From NCBI GenBank assembly GCA_026686845.1, contig JAIVEN010000004.1:16586827-16650826 (forward strand): a DNA stretch of 64,000 bases. The letters run 5' to 3'. The stretch comes from Adenanthera pavonina (Eukaryota > Streptophyta > Magnoliopsida > Fabales > Fabaceae). Shown piece after piece: positions 46,561 to 57,447 of the stretch. The notes under the pieces were generated by a model. It ran no database searches, had not been told where the DNA came from, and saw only the letters and a list, made by a program, of their open reading frames with translations. The translations under genes were made by a program, and so were the position numbers. Numbering within the stretch: the first letter of the stretch is position 1; each line of letters starts with the position of its first letter.

Positions 46561-47810
46561 CATATTGATTTACAAAAATCAGGCCTAGGAATATTTTAAT
46601 AATATGAGAGAATAAGTCTTAAGGATAATAATTGCTGGCTTAGACGACGATATCTCACAGGTCATGAAACCTTTCAGAATTAGATCCTGATGAATCTTAT
46701 CAGTTGAGTAATGATGTAAGGTCATAGAGGATTCTAAAAGAACTTTGAGATTGCAGTAGATCTCATGGTCATAGTAGACCAATTGCAAGGTTGTAGGAGA
46801 CCTCTAAAGAGAATGAGATGATGAAAAAGATTGATGAGTCCTAAAGTTCTGATAGTTCTTAAAAGATTGATGAGTCCTAAAGTTCTGATAGTTCTTTGAA
46901 AGAAGATGACCTCAAATGATATTAGAAGATACAGAACCTCATTAATTAATAACTGATATGAAAGTTTACCTAAGATTTTTGTCTAATACCAAGCTGCAGA
47001 CCAGAAAGTACTAAAGAAATGTGATGGTGGGTGATGATAATGAATATGAAAAGTAAGTACACTAGCTACAAATAAATTTAGTGGATAGATGTTTTCAGTA
47101 ATAAATGAAAGAGGGTAGTAAGGAATGAATGATAGAAATAAAGAAAAGTAGTTATGAAAACAATCAGCGGGGAGAAACTAATATATTAAGGAGGATAAGT
47201 TAGAAAAAGTAGTCATAAGAAAAGAAATAAGAAGACTGTTGTATAATCAAGGAAAGAGGTTAATCAGCCCGTGGACTATGATAGTTCCAATGACTTTGAG
47301 CCAGATAAATTCTTTGATGAGGACAGTAGTTTCTTCCAACTAAATCAAGGACTCCAAATCCAAATAGATGTTAGAGGTATCTACAATTAATGTCGTGTAA
47401 GATTTGGAGAATATGTTTCAACTTTGAATTCCCTAAGTATTGGATTAGAAGTGAAGAAATTTTTAGAAGGGCATCATGACCATAAGCTCCCTGAGACTTA
47501 ATGGGTTGAGCAAGTACTTGATGACATAACCTGATTATGAGCTTTAAAAATGTATCAAGAATTGTTCATAATTAAGTATACCATATTTTGGGAAATTATC
47601 TTTTTGCCTATATCTTCCAAGCTATATGTTATTGTAGAAAGAAGAAGTTGAAGTATTAGAAGTCTCAGAAAAGCAACTAAAAAAGGATCTAAAAGGAGAT
47701 CCCATGGAGATAATAGATGACAAAAATAAGTTTGCCATTAGTACTGAACCCTGTAAGTTCGGTATAATAAGGGATGAAGTATAAACTAATCCAAGTATAG
47801 ATGTAAGTTA
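46561..47810 (+). mobile_element. diverged relative of the array internal region, part 1
   Basis: Collinear with about 15980-17270 of the array: the 'taagtcttaaggataa' start (46613), the inverted-repeat cluster (46747-46803) and a 29-bp identical block (47336-47364 versus 16872-16900). A local duplication of about 36 bp is seen at 46830-46905 ('gttgatgagtcctaaagttctgatagttctt' type). The stretch 47250-47480 gives an acidic translation (N-D-F-E-P-D-K-F-F-D-E-D-S) of unknown identity. AGTTA at 47806-47810 is the target duplication of the copia solo LTR. Confidence 0.75.
46747..46803 (+). repeat. inverted-repeat cluster in the diverged relative
   Basis: GAGATT-gcagta-GATCTC at 46747-46764, TGGTC-atagta-GACCA at 46766-46781, AGGTT-gtagga-GACCT at 46788-46803. 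Substitutions relative to the array keep pairing if G-T (G-U in RNA) pairs are allowed. The third unit is better preserved here than in the array. Confidence 0.75.
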
Positions 47811-49319
47811 TGTTGAATTAAGTGTTTTAATGATTCTAAACAGCCAAAGTTTGAAAGCAAGATATCAAAGGAGTACAAGAGAACTCAAGTGAAGAAATCC
47901 TGGAAGAAATGAGTAAAAAATTAGTTTGTAGGATTTCTCATAGTGTTCATAGAGTAAAAGGATTTGATCTTGCACCTACTAGTTATAAATAAGTGTTTTT
48001 CAACTATCATATGCTAACTTATGATAAATTTGAAAAATACTAACTGACAGACAAATTTTAAAGTGTTGAACTTCATATGTTTCTTTGAAAATTTAAATTT
48101 TGATAAATGAAATTTCAAGTTGTAGAGATGTTACCTTTGATAGACGAATTTCAGCTTGTTGAAATTTGAATTTCAAGTCAAGCATAATTTGTGAAAAATG
48201 AAAAATTCGTCTAAAGCTATGTCAAAATTCATCTGAAATTTGAGTGTAAAAAGAGTTCAAAGTCAGTCTCTCTGGCAGACGAACTTTGCTTTTGAAAATT
48301 TGAACTTTGGAATAAAGTCCGATTAGAAGTCTCTTTGACGGACGAATTTGGAAAGCTCAAAATTCAAATTTTGAAAAGAAGAACTTTCATGCCATATTAA
48401 ACTACTCACTGACAGACAAATTTTGGATCCCTAAAATTCAAATCTTGAGTGCATTGTAGCAATATAGGACAACTGTTCACACTTAACAGAAGCACTTTAA
48501 ACTTGAAAATTCATATGTTCTAACATGGAAAATATTTGTCAAGATCAAAATTCAAATTTTACTTATGAACAGATGAACTTTGAAGTTCAATGTTAAAGTC
48601 TTTAACTTATGGTCTTTGCGAAATTCGTTTGTTGACACCCCAAAATTCAAACTTTGGATGTCAAACGCATTAAATACGGTTGGTGAACAACTAGTTTTGC
48701 AGAGTAACCATTGGGTAATGTCTTTGACTGCTAGATCTTGTCTCTAACATATAGTTAAAACATAAATCTATAAATAAAACTTTATTTGAAGGTGTGGATA
48801 ATAATTTTATGTTGTAAATACTAAAACTCTGTCAAAATCATTAGACAAAACCTTCTACTATCTCACACTTCTTTTATTGCACCTCAACTATCATATATGC
48901 TCTATATTAGAGAGTTTCTCTTATTGTAAATAATCTTCTCTTCATCTGGAAGAAAGATTTTCACGTGAGGGGATTTCATAAGGGATTTGGTAAACACTTT
49001 GCTAGAGTACAGAGTGAGAATTTGTAAGCTCTTAGAATAGAGCACAAGATTGTACTATGGCATTGCAAGGAGCCCATTGAATTCTTTCAAGATAGTGGAG
49101 AATCTCAAGTAGTAGCTTGAGGACTGGATGTAGGTCAAGAGGAAGAGACCGAACCAAGATAAATCTTTGTGTCATCCTTTCCTCTACCTTGCAAACTCCT
49201 CTATTATATTTTGCACTCTACTTTTCTACAACTTTTGCTTTCACTACTCTTTTACAATTTTACAGAAAAATTCACACTTCCTAATTCACCCCTCTCTTGG
49301 GAAGCCAGCAAACCTAACA
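47811..49319 (+). mobile_element. copia solo LTR with target duplication AGTTA
   Basis: TGTTGAATTAAG...CTAACA (1,509 bp) is flanked by AGTTA at 47806-47810 and 49320-49324. It is collinear with the copia 5' LTR at 10425-11948. The perfect ends allowed the mutated ends of that LTR to be placed. Confidence 0.92.
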
Positions 49320-49324
49320 AGTTA

Positions 49325-51604
49325 AAGGAAGAATATGTATGTATGATGTTCAAGGTATAAATTATGAACTAAGAAAAGAGAAAAGAGTGGTAGGCAGTTT
49401 AGGGAATTACAAAACCTTGAGATAGTAGATCGCTAGTCTTGGTATAAAATCTAGCTATAGAAAGAAATGTTCTTGGTCAAAAGATATCATAATGAATGGA
49501 ATACTCCAAAGGCTACCAAGCCAAAATTAAAGGGAGGTAGCTCTTAGGAAGAAGCCTAATTGAGTAAACAGATGAAATCCTTCATATGATGAAAAGTCAC
49601 CAAGGCAAAGAAAAGAAAGGTAGCTCCTGGGGTGATTCCCAAAAGAGCCAAAAATTGTGAAAGGCTGAGAGTTAGATTCTAACTAAGCTAGCAAGAGACT
49701 TTTGAAGGGTTAAGAAATCTCCCTTAAGTTGCCAAACCACTAATTAACCATGATTAAGGAGCTAAGGAAACTATGTATGAAAACGATAAAGTAGAAATAT
49801 AAGAAGTGTTAAAGAGTAAAGAGTTAATTACCACTGCCATAATATCATTAAGACCCCAACCCATAAAAGCCAAGAGATTCTAAACGCTATGTCAAGATAA
49901 GCAAAAGTATTGGGTATGACAATATGTTTATACTTAAAGGCAGAGTGATAAGTTGAGACTCTAAGTTAACAAAAACTAGAAAAGAACAAAGAAGCAATAT
50001 AAGTATAAGCAATGAATGAAAATGAGAATGATGATAAGATATCATTATAAGGTATCATTCCAATTTATAGAAGAAAGATAAAAGGAGGGATTGAACACCC
50101 TAAAAATTAAAGTAAAGTATTTAAAGGTCACACAGATAACTTATGGCTTGAAAGGAAGCCATTGTTAGTGTTCTATAAGACTAGTTTTAGCATGAGTACA
50201 AGCAGAACCCTTAAGCATTCTATAGTTATATGAGCTCAAGTAAGAAAGTTCCAAGGTGGTGACCTACTAAGAAATACTGAAAGATGAGGAAAATGTGAAG
50301 AGTAAGAAAGAAAAGATGCGCTGATTGTTAAACAAGGGCACTATAAAGTTATGATGAAGCCAAATAGTCTTACCAATGAACCTATTAAGACTACATGAAT
50401 AAAAGTGTAAGTAGTATAATGGTGGTTCTTAAGAATGATATGCTAAAGTACTCCGAATTGGTAAAAGAGCATGAAAGATGATTGGAAATTTTTGAAATAT
50501 TTTAAATAAAATTATTGACTTCTAAACTCAATGAATGTAGCTCATCAAAAGTACTGTCAGCAGGTTAAAAAATCTCCCATAGGGTTGTAGTAGATCCTAG
50601 TAAAGTAAGTAAAGTTTTAAGTGGGAGAGACCGAAAACCAGAATAAGATGAGAAATTTACTAAGTCTAGTAAGATGCTATAAAAATTGTATTGCAAAAAG
50701 TTTTTCTCATACTATCCTACTACTTGATTAGAAGAAAAAGTTTTAAGGGAAAAGAAGTAACAATTGAAGTTTTATGAATTAAAAAAAAAGCTAAACCTCC
50801 TCCCCTAAAATGATTAGTCTTGTTCCAATTATGACCTAAGGGGTCTATGATAATGAAAGAAAGTATGGATCGAGGTATAAATAATATAGTAGAGTTGAGT
50901 TGAGGTAGTAGCTTATGTTTTATATGATAAATTTTATGAAAAATATGTTCCCATCATTAACAGCGGTGAGTAATGCTCTCGAGAAATGGAGTTATTATAA
51001 GTTAAAATAAGTTATAATCTCTATGGTATTACCATAAAAGTATTATGAGACCACTAAGAACCTCAAGTGACAATGAAATAAAGGATAAGTGGATTTGAGG
51101 TAAAGAAAAGAAAATGAAAAGAAGGAAAAGATGTCCTTGTAAGTGTCATTTAAGTAAAGCTAATGCAGTCAACTTATACTTAGTAGGAAGATTATTAATG
51201 TAAATAGCCTAAGGTTATGAAAAGTAAAAGAAATGAATCATGTCAGGTGTCAATGAAGAGATTATAGTATGAATAAAAAAAGAAAGTTATGAAAGTAAGG
51301 ATAATGAATAAGAATGGGTATGTTTTGTGGAAATTTCTAATACTCCCAAGGTAAAATAAGATTATAATGTCCTTGACATTTCCCAACATAAAATGTATTA
51401 ACCAAATCCTTCAAATGCTATAAATTAAGGAATGAGACCAACGTGAAAAATTGGCCTCTAAGTCAAAACAATTAAGATATGAAAATGTTCCTCTAATAAA
51501 AAAATATGGTCAGGAAATTGGGAAATAAAAGGAAGAAAGTAAGAGAAACAACCATGTATCTAAAATAATTTTGAGGAAGAAATTTATTTTAGGGGGAGAG
51601 AATT
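49325..51604 (+). mobile_element. diverged relative of the array internal region, part 2
   Basis: Collinear with 18770-20489, including the stem-loop unit at 49540-49565, a second at about 49628-49652, the degraded GCAGTA-type repeat near 50583-50600 and a polypurine tract (51592-51604) next to the LTR at 51605. An extra 300-400 bp relative to the array lies at about 50750-51120. No coding domain is recognised. Confidence 0.75.
51592..51604 (+). other. polypurine tract before LTR-B
   Basis: AGGGGGAGAGAAT lies directly before TGTAACATCTC. It is preceded by 'ttgaggaagaaattt', the counterpart of the array's 'cgaggacgaaatttt'. Confidence 0.75.
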
Positions 51605-54189
51605 GTAACATCTCTAAGAGTTAGAATATCTAAATATTTGTAAGAAATTTACAAATATGAATAAACACCGTTTTGCATAAAAAAGGACAAAGATGTTATT
51701 TTTCCTGGTAGGATGGAAAAATATGAAATTATGTTTTTATCCTTAGAAGTTAAGATAATTGCATTTTAGCCCATAAAAAAAAAGTTGCGCAACACGTGCA
51801 AATTTTTGAGAAAATTACAATTGAAGACCCGAAAGAATTGAAAATTATAATATGGCCCATGCCAGGAGTAATTTTGCAAATTAAAAAATTACTGTCAAAA
51901 TGAAGCTCTCAACAAGTCTAACCAATGGTACATTAACTAATTAAAAATTAAGAGATAATCAGTGGTGAGCATTAAAAAGTAATTACATACCAATAAAGTA
52001 GGCGGTGGGCTCCATAAGCGGTAGAAAGGTGATCAGTACAGGATATAGGCCTTAGATAGATGCAGATATAGATTAATCTTGTATCCTTTAAGTGATAAAA
52101 TATCAAAAAAAGTAATTTTATTAGTACCAGTAAAAATATCCTGTACAGGATATATTAAGACTGAAAAAATTATACAGTATGTTGACACTATTCTCATCTC
52201 CATCGGCATCAGATTTGTGCATGTGTGGGATTGAATATTTTTTTATTATTTTTGGTGAAAACTTCTTAAGAAAGTATTGAAAAGCAAACTAAATTGGTTA
52301 ATTAAAGTAACCATAATTAGCTAAGGTAATTAAGCTATTTAGTCACTCTTTTCACTCCTATTTTTAGACGTGATCTGTAGCATATGGTGAAAGAGAATTA
52401 TTTTAATAATTGTTTGGAAAAACTTCCTTAAGAAGTATTTTGTTTTTGGACAAATAGTCTCAATGACGCATGGTAACTTTGCAAACAAGTTTGATGCTTG
52501 CATTCATCCCTTCTAGGCTGACACATAGAGGAAAGAAAGAGGGAGGAAGAAGTATACAAAAATAGGAAAGAGAGGAGTAGGAGAAGAAAAGAAGAGAAGA
52601 AAAAACGCTATATTGAGGTAAGATTTTCTCTTGATATTTTCATGGTTTCTAGCTTATGTTTTAGAGTGGTTTGGCATGGTTTGTTTGAGTATTCCTTTCC
52701 TCCTTTTTAAGTAATAATTTCAGCCAAGCTAAGGGTTTGAGGAAGGAAGAGTTTCTTTGCAAGAAATTATGAGAAAGCATGGAAAGGTTTTGAGAAAAGC
52801 AAGATTTCATGAGTACAAAGTAAGTTGCAACGAAATTTCCTTTTTTCCCCTTATGCTATGAGTTTCGGCAAGTATGAAAGTCTATGAAGGAGTGAGTTTT
52901 CATAAAATTAATACCAAAAATGGATTCTTCATGATGGAATTAGCTTAAGGCAAGTGATAAATTAAGAAAAAGCTTAAGATTAAGAAAGTGAAATTTTTAG
53001 GGTTTTGAAGTTTTTTATGAAGTAACCCTTGGTTCAAGTTGATTTATTTGATATTTGTTGATGTATCAAGGTTTGAGAAAGCTTAAGGAAGTCCTTGGAA
53101 AGGTTGAATGAAAGAGAAAAGACATAAAGTTTCATAAGGTAGCATAGTTACATTTTCTTGCATTATATTGTCTTGCTATATTCTATTGTGAATGATGACT
53201 TGCCATATTATTTTTATGATGTTTGAGACTAGTTTTGGCTATTTTTATGAGAGGGCTAGTACCTAGTATATCCATTTTCTAAGATGTTATACTGCTGAAA
53301 TTTTTATGAACAATATAGTGATTTATGCCTTGAAATGTTTTTTATGATGTTTATGAGGTTTTATAGCATGCATGATAATGTAAATGTTTGAGATGTGACT
53401 AGCTATTGGGATTTCCAAAATCTCATCATCCAAATACTAATATGATAGGTCCAAGTTATGGAAGAAATCCAAGGGAGGCAAAGAGCAAGGAGAAGGATTT
53501 TTATGATTTACCTTTTATTTACTATGATGCATTGTCTCTTTGCTAAATCATGTTAATTTTTATATGAAATTTTGAAACTGTGCTTGTATGCTATCAAATG
53601 CCTCTTGAGAAGTTTAGTACAAGTTTGGAACATGATTTGACCATGTGAAAATGTATGAAAAATTATTTTTGTAAGGATAAGGGATATAAATGCTCACTCT
53701 AACCTCTATCCAGTTATACTGTTACTATTTGGACAAAATTTCAGAGAATATGTTAACACTATATATTCTCTTAAAGATTACAATGGTCTAAAGAAAATCC
53801 CATTTGAAGTTGTGTACAAATTTTTATGATTTTTCAAATTTGGGGTTAGAAAACTGAAAAGTAGAAAAATGACCAAATGAACAGTAAAAATTCACGAAAT
53901 CTACTGTATGAATTCACCAAATGAAGTTAATGTTTCATATTTTTTTCCATGTAGATCTAGATTTATCCTAATTTTAGGAACTTGAGTCACCTCAATATGA
54001 TTTGTTTATAATTAGTTATGAATTTTCGAAATTATGTCAATAAAATAGTTTTACCACATGAACAGTACCATTGAATTTTGAAAAATTCTATTTTAATTTT
54101 TTTTGGGTGATTTAAGCTTCTAATCATGATTAGTGGATCATAATTAAGGCCTAATACATGGGGAATGAGATTAAAGTTAAGATGTTACA
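51605..54189 (+). mobile_element. LTR-B (3' LTR of the composite element)
   Basis: 2,585 bp, TGTAACATCTC...GATGTTACA, preceded by a polypurine tract and followed by family C LTR sequence. It resembles the solo LTR at 37019-43199 and the fragment at 345-2162. It differs strongly from the LTR-A at 35308, so the two are not a normal LTR pair. Confidence 0.85.
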
Positions 54190-55370
54190 CTTTTGATGCA
54201 TATAACTTTGTGGTTCGACCTCCAACCCACCTGATTCCAACTCCTACAAATCACTCACATCCTAATCTATCCATAAACACCAGCTTCATCTTAATCTATT
54301 TTTGTATGGAGATTTTAGGCATTGGTGACCGATTTGGTTACTTTTTGGCCAAAACTCACAACTTAAGCACTCCAATTACAACCCAAAGCAATTTGACACT
54401 TAATGACCATTCACACAAGTCCTATTTTGCTCAACTAACCTGTCGAAGGAGGTTCACCCGAGAAAGGCACTCCTCCAAGATTTGACCCTCAATTTCACAT
54501 AATGGCCTATATATCCTAAATCACACCATTTAGACCCAAAGCCACTTTGGACTCACACACACAGCCAATTCGACTCACAAACACACACACTAACCAATAT
54601 GACCCATACCGAGTCCGAACCATCATCATACACATACAAACCATACATAGCATACTTCATCCACATCATCATCAGTATGATCACATATCATTCATCACCA
54701 TCCATCATCCATATCATGTCACATACATAACATCACTCCCATGATAACCAAATCATACATTCATACATGTAATTCTACTTGGCACAACTCATTACACAGA
54801 CTGAATGGTAAAACTACTAGTTACAAATAATGTTTCCAAAGCAAATAAACCTACGACTCCTTAATCTTCTCCAGACTTATGCTAGATTCTTCACCTAAAA
54901 TGTTAGTCATAGAGGATGTGATACAAAGTCTTAGTAGCTGGGAACAATCACAAGCAACTTATATCATCTATCCACATGATTATGCATATGGTGCAATGCA
55001 ATGCAATATGTCATGGTATGCATGTCTCCCTCATACACAATTAGAACCACAGGTTAGCATCATGATATGACATTTCTAATAGGCGATCCCCTTCCAATAG
55101 CTAGTGAAGACATATTTTAGGATATCACCAAGCTCACCTTACACTAGTACACTTGACCAAAGGTAACACTAATGGTTGGATCATGACACTCGCTCCCCTA
55201 GACCACCTCGAATTGGTGGTGATTTAAGGAAGGTGCAATCCATAGCTACCTAGCTCTCCTGGCTATAAGAGAGGATTCAGTGGCAAGGATCCTTTCCTTA
55301 TTTCATCATATCATATATCATCATATCATATCTTATCTTATCACATGGTTACTGCATATTGATGCCACTT
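54190..55370 (-). mobile_element. family C LTR fragment
   Basis: Starts mid-LTR at a point matching about 9372 and follows 9372-10424 and onward past the copia insertion point (55250) to about 55340. It contains the CAT-rich 54620-54730 block. The stretch 55300-55340 is a degenerate (ATCATAT)n run. The first part of the LTR is missing. The 106-codon forward frame from 54165 spans the LTR-B/LTR-C junction and is not a gene. Confidence 0.75.
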
Positions 55371-55979
55371 TGAGAGGGATTTGTCCAAAATTTGTCCATT
55401 ATTTTTATTAGTTGAAAATAACCTTTACCGATAAATTTTACCCATACCGATTAATTACTTTTACCGTAATCCATTATTTTACTGGTACCAAGTTATTCTA
55501 AATTTAATTTTCAACTAACTTCATCATTTTGATCCCAAAATATATTTGTAGGGATTTTCATCCTATTTTGTTTACCTGTTTGCTTTTATGGTGATTATAA
55601 ACTTCTTTTTCGATTTAAAAATAACTTTTAACCTTAAACTTGAATTATAAATTTATATGAACTCAATTAGTCTCTAAGCAATATTCCATTGAGTTCAACT
55701 TGTACAGAGCTCTGTTTTGACAGGATTTCTAAAATATATTAAATTGCCTTTGACCTAGGGCCAAATTATTATTTTCAATTCTTTTGGGTCCTTTTTTGTA
55801 ATTGTTCCCAAGGACTAAATTCAACATAATTCTTCCTTTTAAGGACTACATTGCTTAGAATTTTTCATTTCTAGGGTCAAAATGTAATTTTCTCATTTTT
55901 CCTTCTAACCTAGAAAATAACATTTTTGCCATTTTTCACATTTAGTTGTGTCTCTTGGTTTTCTCTAATTCTTAGTCAA
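55371..55979 (-). mobile_element. LTR-A/B group fragment, minus strand
   Basis: Reverse complement matches the part of LTR-A from about offset 500 to 1,100 (the 'cgataaattttacc' and 'gggtcaaaatgtaattttctca' type blocks on the plus strand correspond to 13900-13960 and 13450-13490). Both ends are truncated. Confidence 0.6.
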
Positions 55980-57447
55980 TGTAATAACCCTAAATATCAT
56001 TTTTAGAAGGACTTTACCTAATAGTGCAGGACTAAAGGGATTAGGACCTGAGGAAGAATCAAAATAGAGGAAATTAGAGAATGAGAACAGAGAGCAACGA
56101 AGTTGGGGTAATGAATAGTGAAATTGTGGTAAGGAACAATAGAAGATTGTGCCTCGGCTAAGATTGAGAGCCCTAGCACCATGGCAAACTTAAGTGGCAC
56201 TGCGACGATAATTGCAAAACTTGGTTAAATCATAAGCCAGAACCAATTGTGAATAGAAAGGAAAACAAAGGGAGAATGATGTGCTTTACTAGGGTTCGAC
56301 ATTTTTGGCCTTGGGTGTTCGATTTATGGTATTTGGAAACTTGATTCTTGTTGGCACATTGATCCTCAACCCTTCTCTTTGTTTTTCCTCAAGAATAATC
56401 GGTGATTTTCATGAACTGGGCTAGGGTTTCGCTTTAGGTTGAATTCCACCAATTAATTTGTACTTAAATGTGTTTTAGAGGTTTTGTTAGATGTTTCCAT
56501 GGATTCGGTGTTGTTTTTATGATGTTTAAGTGGTATATCTCCCAAACCCTAACTCTTAAGTGTTGATATATTTGGGAATGCATGATTGTGATTTTAAGTA
56601 TTATTTTGGGTGTTATGATACTTGGATTGACTTAAGGAAGCTCTATTTCTATTTTGGTTATGATTTAGTTGATAGTTACAAATGCTAAATGTTGAGAATT
56701 GTGATGGTAATGAGGAATTGATGTGATATAGGTTGTTGTATTACTTGTTGAGGATCTCTTAGCTTCCGGTTGTAATTGTAAAGCTCTGGATTAGTAGTGG
56801 TAGCAACATTGGCTGACCGAGATATCGAGTGTGTTGGATAGTTTAGGTAACTAAGGTTTTCTTTTTGTGTTTATGATATATATTTAGTCATTTTCATATC
56901 ATGATATGCACACTTTATATATATATGTTTTACCTTTCATATCATGATATATCTTATAGATTGATTATGGTTGACCATATTCATATCATGATATGTGCAG
57001 CTACACGGCTAGTAAGGTATCTATCTTTATCTCATTGTGTGATGAACATGGCAATATGATGTTAGTAATTATAACATGTAAATTGTGATGATTATGGATA
57101 TGAAAAGATAATTATGCATCCCATGATGTGCTGTGTACATTCATATAGCATGCTAGCACATTGGAAAGTGATATATGTTGATATGTTAGCATGTATTGGG
57201 CATTGTCACATTGTATACATTGTTGGGATATATAGTCTAGGTGACGATGCTCTATATAGCATGTGCGGTGTTAATCCACTAAATAGCACATGAGGCCTTA
57301 TATTCAAGCAGTGCGACTTATACTTTTTCCAGTCATTAAATAGTCATCCTATGGCTGGGAGACTCAGGAGGTTATGAATTTGGGATGCATCTTCTTTGAA
57401 TAGCCACTAATTCGGGTGGTTCAAGGAAAGGAGAGTCATGTTCCAAC
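55980..57447 (+). mobile_element. family C LTR in plus orientation, interrupted
   Basis: TGTAATAACCCT at 55980 equals the start of the family C LTR read on the minus strand from 60071 (TGTATCAACCCT). Shared blocks include 'cacggctag' (57004) and the 'aattcg.ggtg' region at 57408. It is cut at 57447 by the next element, inserted in the opposite orientation. It carries three copies of a 14-bp palindrome. Confidence 0.7.
56895..56995. repeat. three copies of the palindrome CATATCATGATATG
   Basis: Perfect at 56895-56908 and 56982-56995; last base changed at 56938-56951. Spacing is 43 and 44 bp. Degenerate relatives occur in the other family C LTRs (for example near 59185-59200). Confidence 0.85.

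Noticed and set aside
54165..54485. Forward frame of 106 codons
   Set aside because: It crosses the junction between LTR-B and LTR-C; the translation has no recognisable features.
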